Source: Cystobacter fuscus DSM 2262
Lineage (GTDB): Bacteria > Myxococcota > Myxococcia > Myxococcales > Myxococcaceae
DNA length: 64,000 nt
Assembly (NCBI RefSeq): GCF_000335475.2
Contig: NZ_ANAH02000015.1
Coordinates: 1-64,000, forward strand
Reading direction: 5' to 3'
Positions within the stretch are counted from its first letter, which is position 1. Every line of letters starts with the position of its first letter. Below are positions 57,792 to 64,000 of this stretch, in pieces. Both the position numbers and the translations under genes were made by a program. The notes below the pieces were generated by a model that saw nothing but the letters and a program-made list of their open reading frames with translations, did not search any database and was not told where the DNA came from.

Positions 57792-58427
57792 ATGTGTGTG
57801 CCTCCAGTGAGCGGTGAAGCAGGAAGTACACTTGAACCGGTGAGTTGATCATAGGGAAATCGAGGACTCCCTGTGGGGAGTGGACTGGTGCAGAGAGGTG
57901 TAGAAGGGCGGATGACGTATAGGGCGAATAAGAGGGCGGTGGAGGGAGTGGGCTGGGGCAGAGGGGCCGAAGAGGGCCGCAGACGGGGGCCAGCAGGGCT
58001 GAGCACCCGGCGGGTGGAGAGGCCGAGCAGCTCCCATGGGGCACACGCCTGCTCAGGCCGCGTTACCCTCAGGGGCAAGGCAGGGGGCTTGGGTCTGTGG
58101 GCAACCGCGACTTGGCGCTCAACACCACGCGAGCTGCGGTGGCGTATAGGCGAGATAGAGGCCATGTTGAGGGTGAGGACTGGAGCGGAGGGGCCGAGGA
58201 GGGCCGCAGACGGGGACCGCCCGAGCTGTGCGCTAGTACTACTTGGTCACTTCGGGCACTGCCCGAGGTGGCTTTCCATTCAAGTTTCCACGGCGGCCTT
58301 TGACAAGTGACCAGGTAGTAATAGGGACGATGTCAGGCTCGATTTTTGACCCTGGCTTCCTCTGGCTTCCCTCTGAGAAGCCGTCCCTTTCTTCGCGCTG
58401 GAGCCACCCGAAATGGCGAAAGTTGAG
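57792..58427. other. Interval with two diverged ~79-bp repeats and the second element copy
   Basis: 636 bases without a supported gene. 57912-57990 and 58139-58217 are about 70 percent alike, shifted by 227 bases, and both would encode M/VxYR...VEG...GAEEGRRRG in the same reading frame. The conserved GAEEGRRRG part suggests a decayed duplicated coding segment rather than chance alone, although the DNA is purine-rich. The second inverted-repeat element follows at 58233. Confidence 0.5.
58233..58324. mobile_element. 92-bp element with terminal inverted repeats, copy 2
   Basis: The left arm is identical to that of copy 1 (CTAGTACTACTTGGTCACTT, 58233-58252). The right arm (58305-58324, AAGTGACCAGGTAGTAATAG) is its inverted repeat at 18 of 20 positions. 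The interior differs from copy 1, yet both elements are exactly 92 bp. I see no target-site duplication. The two copies bracket 55473-58232. Confidence 0.72.
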
Positions 58428-58898
58428 TCAGAGACCGATCTCGCTCAGTCCTGAGTGATTCGAGGGTCGCGGTCCAAAGGGCCAGTGGAACTTGCGGTCC
58501 GAGGCGGAGATGGCCACGTCGTTAATGCTCGCCTCGCGCCGGCGCATGAAGCCGTGCTCATCGAACTCCCATTGCTCGTTCCCGTGAGAGCGGAACCAGT
58601 GGCCCGTGGCATCGTGACATTCGTACAGGAAGCGCACCGCGATGCGGTTCTCGTGCAACGCCCAAAGTTCCTTGATGAGCCGGTAGTCGAACTCCTTCTG
58701 CCACCTGCGGGTCAGCAGTCCGATGATCTCGGGATGTCCCTGGATGAACTCGGAGCGGTTGCGCCAACGGCTGTCCTGAGTATAGGCCAGCGCCACGCGC
58801 TGTGGATCGCGGGTGTTCCACGCATCCTCGGCATTGCGGACCTTCTCGACTGCGGTCTCGTAGGTGACGGGAGGCAGGGACGGTCGGGACTCGGACAT
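58428..58898 (-). CDS. NTF2-like DUF1348 protein
   Basis: 156 residues matching the DUF1348/NTF2-like family: [54 protein letters not shown] and [18 protein letters not shown]. These small proteins form a cone-shaped fold; enzymatic activity is not established. ATG 58898 (MSESRP) is chosen as the first plausible start. It stands alone after the element copy. Confidence 0.85.
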   Translation of the reverse strand: MSESRPSLPPVTYETAVEKVRNAEDAWNTRDPQRVALAYTQDSRWRNRSEFIQGHPEIIGLLTRRWQKEFDYRLIKELWALHENRIAVRFLYECHDATGHWFRSHGNEQWEFDEHGFMRRREASINDVAISASDRKFHWPFGPRPSNHSGLSEIGL

Positions 58899-58947
58899 GG
58901 GGCATCTCCTTGGGACGGCTCGGGATGGCACCACAAGATGACGATCA

Positions 58948-59709
58948 TCAGGAAGAGTTTCGCTGCCTCCACCGCACGAGCGCGCACCCGAGCGAGAACC
59001 CCACGAGCGTGCCCGTCACCGTGGGCCAGAACGCCCACCAGACTTGCGCCTCGAGCGCCCCCATGGACTCGTAGCGCGACAGCCTCCACGCGAGCCCCGC
59101 GCAGGCTCCGGCGAGCGTGGGCAGCAGCAGCCGGAGGAAGGCCGCCCACGAGCCTCCCGGCACGGGCTCCAGGTGCCGGTAGCGCCTCGCCATGTACCCG
59201 AGAACCCCGAGCGAGCCGACCACGGACGAGAGGTGCTGGAAGACGCGGGCGAGCGACAGCTCCCGGCTCCCCACGGGGACGTAGATGCCCAGGTAGAGCG
59301 CGTTCGCGGGCCACATGTCGCGATGGGTGAAACCGTCCCAGAGCAGGTGCGTGGCGGCGCCCACCAGCAGGGCCCCGGGCACCGCGGCCCACGCGAGCAT
59401 GGTGCGCGGAGGGCGCTCGGGCCGCACGAAGCGGCCCCACTGCACGCCCGCCACCTCGGGCAGGGCCCACCTGAGCGCGGGCAGGACGAACACCTCCAGC
59501 CACGCCAGCACCGCGAGCCCCATGGGGAGGCAGTACTGCAAGAGGCCCGGAACGGTGTGCGCCACCCGTCCCCACCCCTCGGGCACGTAGATATAGGAGA
59601 AGTCCGGAGCGCAGGCGCCGACGACGAGCGCGGTGCGCACCCAGCCGCTGGGAACGAAACGGAAGAACGGCAGGACCGCGGCGGCGTGCGCGGGCAGGGT
59701 CACGGGCAT
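58948..59709 (-). CDS. DUF4184-like membrane protein
   Basis: 253 residues with about six hydrophobic segments: [20 protein letters not shown] at the N-terminus (the DUF4184 pattern with Pro-Ala-His), [28 protein letters not shown] (metal-like His/Asp pattern), [18 protein letters not shown] and [15 protein letters not shown]. The family is inner membrane with unknown function; the His/Asp residues recall membrane hydrolases. The ATG is two bases before the stop codon of the large NTPase gene that precedes it, so the two are probably co-transcribed. Confidence 0.78.
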   Translation of the reverse strand: MPVTLPAHAAAVLPFFRFVPSGWVRTALVVGACAPDFSYIYVPEGWGRVAHTVPGLLQYCLPMGLAVLAWLEVFVLPALRWALPEVAGVQWGRFVRPERPPRTMLAWAAVPGALLVGAATHLLWDGFTHRDMWPANALYLGIYVPVGSRELSLARVFQHLSSVVGSLGVLGYMARRYRHLEPVPGGSWAAFLRLLLPTLAGACAGLAWRLSRYESMGALEAQVWWAFWPTVTGTLVGFSLGCALVRWRQRNSS

Positions 59710-59710
59710 G

Positions 59711-62700
59711 TCAGGCGGCGTCCGTGCGGGAGGGGGCGTCCTCCGCCCCATCGGGTTTCCAGGGCCATACGCGGGGAGCGATACGCGCGTAAAGCAGGAA
59801 CAGGGCCTCGCCCTCCCCGTGCTCCGCGCAGACCCGGGTGGCCTCGCGCAGCAGCGCGCCCGGCCCCAGCGACCGCCCGGACCTGCGCAGCATCTCGCGC
59901 AGTTCGACGGGCACCGCCGCGAGGATGTCCTCCTTGGTGAGCCGCTCGTCATTGGCCTCGGCGCACAGCTCCAGGTGCCGCGCCAGCTCGGCCTTCAACC
60001 GCGCGTCGTACCCGAAGACGTACGCGCACATCTGGAACAGCTCCGAGCCCGCCTCCGTCACCAGGTCCGACTGCTCGCGCGCGAAGCCCGGCTCGGCCGC
60101 GGCGCGCCACAGGCAGTCCCACCGCGCCTGGGACGCATACCGCGCGAACAGCGCCCGGGCCGTGAGGTAGCTCTGCATCGAGTCATGGAAGAAGCGCACG
60201 TGCGTGGGCACCGGGCCCGGCCGCGCGTCCGCGGGCACCAGCAGCCCCGCGTCCAAGAGCCCCTGCAGCTTGTGCTCGTCCGGACTGTCCCGGAAGACGA
60301 TGAGCCGGCTGCGGTGCTCCCAATAGCTGTCCAGGCACAGCGTCTCCGCGAACGCGAGCATCTCCGAGGTGGCCGCGTCGTCCGGGTCGCGCTTGAGCAG
60401 TCCCGCGAACACGGAGCGGTAGAGGTTGATGACGCTGTCCACGCCCCCTCCGCCGAAGCGCAGCGCCAGGCGCACCAGCAGCGGCACATAGGTGCCGTCC
60501 GCCCCGCGCCCCCGGCAGATGCGTTGCAGGGCGCCGGAGAGCACCTGGGGCTGTCCCTTCTCGTCCGGGTACGCGGCCTGGAAACGCGCGAGCCCCGCCT
60601 CGTCCAGGCGCTTGGGCTCCACCGCCATCCAGCGCAGCGCATGGGACATCGCCGAGCGGTACGCCTCGTTGGGCCGGGCCGACAGGAGCAGCGGCGCATG
60701 CAGCCCCATCTCGCGCTCCAGGTAGCGGCGCAGCGCCTCGGGCTCCACCCGCGACTCGGTGAGGCCGTCCAGCACGAGGAAGAAGTCCCCCGACTCGAGC
60801 AGCGCGTCGCGCAGCTCCTCCGGCAGGCCCAGGTCCTGGAGCGCCTCCTTCGCCGCGCTCTCCAGGTCCTCCGCCGCGGGGTCGATGAAGACGGGCAGGG
60901 GCGAGGAGGGCTTCTGCTCGAAGCGCTCCAAGGACAGCCGCACGAGCTGACGCAAGAGGGCGCTCTTGCCCCGGCCTCCCGCGCACTGGAGGAGCAGGTG
61001 CGCGCGCTCGTGCGTGAGCAGCAGGCACAGCTCCGCGGCGGTGCGCTCGGAGGGAGAGGGCGGCACGCCGGGCCCCGCGTACTCGACGACGTGCGCGGAG
61101 AGGTCCACGAACACCTCGCCATTGGCCTGGGCCGAGGCCACGTCCACCCGGCGGCGCACCTGCCGCACGTGCGTGGTGAAGAAGCGGCGGCGGAAGGCGG
61201 GCGAGCGCAATAGCGGCGCGGCGGCCCAGGAGAACGGGTGGGTGAAGACGAGCTTGCGGAACACGGCGGGAGACAACAGGCCCAGGCACGCGCACAGCAC
61301 GACCTCGGCGCTCACCACGCCCACCACCGTGGGCAGGTGGATGCGCAGTCCACTCAACAGGCCCAGCACCTCGCTGCCCCCCGCGCCCACGAGCGACACG
61401 CTGTAGCCGAGCAGGGGCAACCACCGGCGGGGCGCGGCCGAGGGACGCAGGAACACCAGGGGCAACAGCAAGAGCAGCGTCAACCCGACGCACGCGAGCG
61501 CGGTGCGCACCCACACCTGATCGAGCAGGGGCACGCCGAAGGGCACGTGGCGGAAGGTGGCGGTGAGCCGCGAGCCGTTCTCCACCTCGGGCGAGGACAC
61601 CTGGATGTCGTAGAGGTGCTCGGTGCTCCCCGGCGGCTCCGTCCATTGAAAGAGCAGTCCCTCGGGCTCGACGAACCGCCGCAGGCCCTGCCCCGCCAGC
61701 TGGCCGTTCTCGTCGCGCACTTCGATGCGCAGGCCGCTCTCCAGGCCCTTCGCCCGCGTGAGCCCCGGCCACTCCACCTCCAGGGACGACAGCGTCGCCC
61801 CCGCCTCGGGCGTCCCGGTCATCCGGACCGCGCCCTCCGCGCCGCGCTCCAGCACGGCACCACCCTCGAAGCCCACCTCCACGCGCCGCACCTCGGAGGC
61901 GGGAGCCTGGACGTAGCTGCGCGGGGTGCTGGAGATCCAGAAGCGCTCCGTGCCCGAGATGGGCCGCACGTCGCCCAGGCCCACGCCCTCGAGCACCAGG
62001 GCGAGGGAGAGCCCCTCCGCTCCGAGCCGCAGCCGGTGCAAGCGCGTCTCCTCATCCGAGACGAACCACACGCCGTGCGCGTCCCACGCGCGTGCGACCG
62101 GAGCACGCAGGCCCGTCGAGACCCAGGCCGTCACGGAGAGCGCCGGGCCCTTCTCCGAGCCCTTCATGGACAGCAGGCGGACGAAGCCATCGCGCGACAC
62201 CATCCAGGCGTGCTCCGCCGACACCGGCAGCAGCGCGTCCATGTCGGAGAAGGCCTGGCTGCGCGCCAACTCATCCCCCGTGTCGCCCAGGCGGTAGACG
62301 CGGTGCTCATCGCGCGCCCACACGGCCCCGTCCGGGGAATGCTCGATCGAGGGAGTGCCTTCCACCTGCACGCCGGAGCCCACCGGCCCCTCGGGCGTCA
62401 CCAGCTTCAGCGAGAACCCCGCGGGCGAGGTGGCCGAGCCCTCGGGGGACTTCGCGGCCCGGGGCTCGGGGACCACCAACCAGAGCGAGTCGCCGCCCTG
62501 ATGGACGACAGGCCGCTGGACCGTGTCGGGGAGGGGCGTTGGGGGCACCAGCTTCTTGTGGGCCCCACCCTCCGGGCCCGTCTGGAGCAACCGGGGCGCC
62601 GTCTGTCCGGACGACTCCACCACCCAGACACGCTGGGCCTGAGAGGTGGGAATCAGCTCCCTCACGTTGCGAGTGCTCAGCGGACGGGGGTTGAACTTGG

Positions 62701-63385
62701 ATTTCGCCTGGAGATCCACCTGGTGGAGGTTCTGGTCGAGCACGAGCCAGCCCTGCCGCCCATCTCCCACCGGCACCAGCGTCGCCCGGCCCACGGCGGC
62801 GGAGGCCTGTCCCGGGATGGACAGGGGAACGCCCTCCACGCCCCCCGCCGGGTCGATGACCCAGAGGGTCTTCGTGGTGAACAGGGACACGACCCACAGC
62901 CGCTCATGGCCCTTGGAGGGCGCGAGCACCAGTTCCTGCGAGGGAAGCGCGTCGATGCGCTGGAGCGAGCCGTGATGATCCACGCTGTACACGGCGTTGG
63001 CCCGCCCGGCCTCCGGTGAGACCACCTCCACGTGGACCCAGGCACGCTCGGGGTCCGCCGAGGGGATGACGTCCACCACCCGCGCGCTCTCGTCTCCGAG
63101 CTTCACCGCCAGCTCGCCACCATCCGCGTCCACCAGCCCCAGCCCGGCCCGCTGGGGTGTCCAGGCCCAGACATGGTTGCCGTGTCCGCACGGCTCCAGG
63201 CGGCTGGCCCGGGAGAAGGGCCGCACCCAGTACCCCTCGACCGAGGCCTCCACGGGCGTGGGAGCCTGCTCGCTCCGGGCACAGCCCGCCCCACCCACGA
63301 GACCCAGCAGCACGGCGCTCACGAGCCACGGCGCCCGACGAAGCAGGCTCCGCCAGGTGAATCCAGCGCGGGGGGAAGTCTTCAT
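59711..63385 (-). CDS. Lipoprotein-like/transmembrane sensor fused to a NACHT-like NTPase
   Basis: 1224 residues. The N-terminus (LVSAVLLGLVGGAGC) is a lipobox-like signal. Residues ~40-600 show repeated WV/LWxV-type strands (VWAWTPQRAGLGLVDADGGE, VWVVESSGQ, GVWFVSDEETRLHRL) and look like a beta-propeller. Two or more hydrophobic segments follow (TALACVGLTLLLLLPLVFL near 635; VVSAEVVLCACLGLL near 700). The cytoplasmic part has Walker A CAGGRGKSALLRQ (~residue 803), Walker B FFLVLDGLTE (~865) and LLSARPNEAYRSA, which is the NACHT/STAND pattern, then a helical C-terminus. I infer a signal-responsive membrane NTPase. The ligand and output are unknown. Confidence 0.8.
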   Translation of the reverse strand: MKTSPRAGFTWRSLLRRAPWLVSAVLLGLVGGAGCARSEQAPTPVEASVEGYWVRPFSRASRLEPCGHGNHVWAWTPQRAGLGLVDADGGELAVKLGDESARVVDVIPSADPERAWVHVEVVSPEAGRANAVYSVDHHGSLQRIDALPSQELVLAPSKGHERLWVVSLFTTKTLWVIDPAGGVEGVPLSIPGQASAAVGRATLVPVGDGRQGWLVLDQNLHQVDLQAKSKFNPRPLSTRNVRELIPTSQAQRVWVVESSGQTAPRLLQTGPEGGAHKKLVPPTPLPDTVQRPVVHQGGDSLWLVVPEPRAAKSPEGSATSPAGFSLKLVTPEGPVGSGVQVEGTPSIEHSPDGAVWARDEHRVYRLGDTGDELARSQAFSDMDALLPVSAEHAWMVSRDGFVRLLSMKGSEKGPALSVTAWVSTGLRAPVARAWDAHGVWFVSDEETRLHRLRLGAEGLSLALVLEGVGLGDVRPISGTERFWISSTPRSYVQAPASEVRRVEVGFEGGAVLERGAEGAVRMTGTPEAGATLSSLEVEWPGLTRAKGLESGLRIEVRDENGQLAGQGLRRFVEPEGLLFQWTEPPGSTEHLYDIQVSSPEVENGSRLTATFRHVPFGVPLLDQVWVRTALACVGLTLLLLLPLVFLRPSAAPRRWLPLLGYSVSLVGAGGSEVLGLLSGLRIHLPTVVGVVSAEVVLCACLGLLSPAVFRKLVFTHPFSWAAAPLLRSPAFRRRFFTTHVRQVRRRVDVASAQANGEVFVDLSAHVVEYAGPGVPPSPSERTAAELCLLLTHERAHLLLQCAGGRGKSALLRQLVRLSLERFEQKPSSPLPVFIDPAAEDLESAAKEALQDLGLPEELRDALLESGDFFLVLDGLTESRVEPEALRRYLEREMGLHAPLLLSARPNEAYRSAMSHALRWMAVEPKRLDEAGLARFQAAYPDEKGQPQVLSGALQRICRGRGADGTYVPLLVRLALRFGGGGVDSVINLYRSVFAGLLKRDPDDAATSEMLAFAETLCLDSYWEHRSRLIVFRDSPDEHKLQGLLDAGLLVPADARPGPVPTHVRFFHDSMQSYLTARALFARYASQARWDCLWRAAAEPGFAREQSDLVTEAGSELFQMCAYVFGYDARLKAELARHLELCAEANDERLTKEDILAAVPVELREMLRRSGRSLGPGALLREATRVCAEHGEGEALFLLYARIAPRVWPWKPDGAEDAPSRTDAA

Positions 63386-63612
63386 GGGGGCGGCCCTCCG
63401 TGACACCGGAGAATCCAGGCGCCGATGCCCGGCCTCCCGCGACACACCACATTGTGCCACAGCGAGGAGCCCTGTCGGGCTCGCCTCCCAGGGTCTTCAC
63501 CAGCCAACACTTCGAGGCCCCGCGGTCGCAAAAGAATGAAGGGGTGGGTGGTGCACTCCCCGGGAGGGAGACCCATCTTCCGCGCACGGTTATGACCAGG
63601 AGACCCGTGTCT

Positions 63613-64000
63613 ATGCGGCTTGTCGCTTCCTTGTTGTGTCTTGGACTGCTGTCCGCCCCGGGGATCGCGCGGGCACAATCCTCGCAATCCACGGAGGCCT
63701 CGCCTCCCCTGCTCGCCCAGACGGAGCCCATCCCGGCGGCGCCGCCTCCTCCCGAGTACGTCCCGCCGCCGCCACCCAGCCAGGGACCCGCGGAGGCCCC
63801 CGCCGAGCGCGCGGCGCGCTACAGCCGCTTCTCCAGTGGCGAGGGCGGCCTGCTGCTCATCTTCACCGAGCTGCTCAGCGGCGTGGTGACGGGCGGCATC
63901 TACGGCCATGCGCTCGGGACGACCAACGGGGCGTACGTGGGCGGAGTCGTCACCGGGTTGACACTCGGCACGGCGGCGGCGGTGTACCAGTACTACGTGC
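63613..64000 (+). CDS. Secreted protein, start only (truncated by window end)
   Basis: The frame starts MRLVASLLCLGLLSAPGIAR with a signal peptide ending AQ, then a Pro/Ala/Glu-rich linker (PIPAAPPPPEYVPPPPPSQG) and the start of a Gly/Thr-rich hydrophobic region (GLLLIFTELLSGVVTGGIYG, NGAYVGGVVTGLTLGTAAAV). AGGAGA lies nine bases before ATG 63613. An in-frame ATG at 63592 would add seven residues. The family is not recognisable from the visible part. Confidence 0.7.
   Translation, partial: MRLVASLLCLGLLSAPGIARAQSSQSTEASPPLLAQTEPIPAAPPPPEYVPPPPPSQGPAEAPAERAARYSRFSSGEGGLLLIFTELLSGVVTGGIYGHALGTTNGAYVGGVVTGLTLGTAAAVYQYYV

Noticed and set aside
57873-58310. 145-codon plus-strand frame between the two inverted-repeat elements
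   Set aside because: No convincing ribosome-binding site, low-complexity Arg/Gly composition and internal diverged repeats. Described as a possible remnant, not a gene.

Overview
The window is GC-rich DNA of a myxobacterium. The evidence is the strong third-position GC bias, a composite Ser/Thr kinase with an ATP-binding domain, an FHA-sigma54 activator, many lipoproteins, ELWxxDGT and kelch repeat proteins, and a golvesin-type amidase. I infer a member of the Cystobacter/Archangium group, but nothing here fixes the genus. I see no rRNA, tRNA or CRISPR array.

Region 1 (1-8460) begins with a truncated signalling kinase, a DUF4430 protein and ileS. A compact RiPP-type locus follows: a radical SAM/SPASM maturase (5061-6542), a 57-residue precursor with a VSGG leader end and a CHC-containing core (6612-6785), a strong terminator, and a helical-repeat protein (6867-8081). 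A perfect 17-bp direct repeat (4510-4526 and 8133-8149) brackets this locus together with the decayed tail of an ABC transporter. This is the best candidate for an undescribed system.

Region 2 (8498-14212) is an operon of TadE/TadG-like pseudopilin-type proteins whose reading frames overlap by a few bases, preceded by an FHA-sigma54 activator. Region 3 (14281-31947) is mainly housekeeping and envelope genes: a RimK-like ligase, a DsbA-family protein, lipoproteins, a PD40 propeller protein, an N-acetylmuramoyl-alanine amidase, a phosphoesterase, an HYR-domain lipoprotein, a Kup potassium transporter, a GH88 glycosidase and a four-CBS protein.

Region 4 (31998-38448) groups nicotinate phosphoribosyltransferase, a P-type ATPase with a C-terminal hemerythrin-like domain, a 2TM protein and PEP synthase. 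Region 5 (40476-42330) is a three-gene methionine-salvage operon, mtnB-mtnD-mtnC. Region 6 (43419-50166) is a complete fructose PTS: a divergent Cra/FruR repressor, then fruB (EIIA-HPr-EI), fruK and fruA. A Cra-like operator overlaps the promoter.

Region 7 (50312-55378) is a four-gene Qat anti-phage system (qatABCD) of visibly lower GC content than its surroundings. Two 92-bp elements with nearly identical terminal inverted repeats (55381-55472 and 58233-58324) follow it and bracket a kelch/PKD lipoprotein gene. Region 8 (58428-64000) holds an NTF2-like protein, a membrane protein, a very large protein joining a predicted exported sensor region to a NACHT-like NTPase, and the start of a secreted protein cut by the window end.
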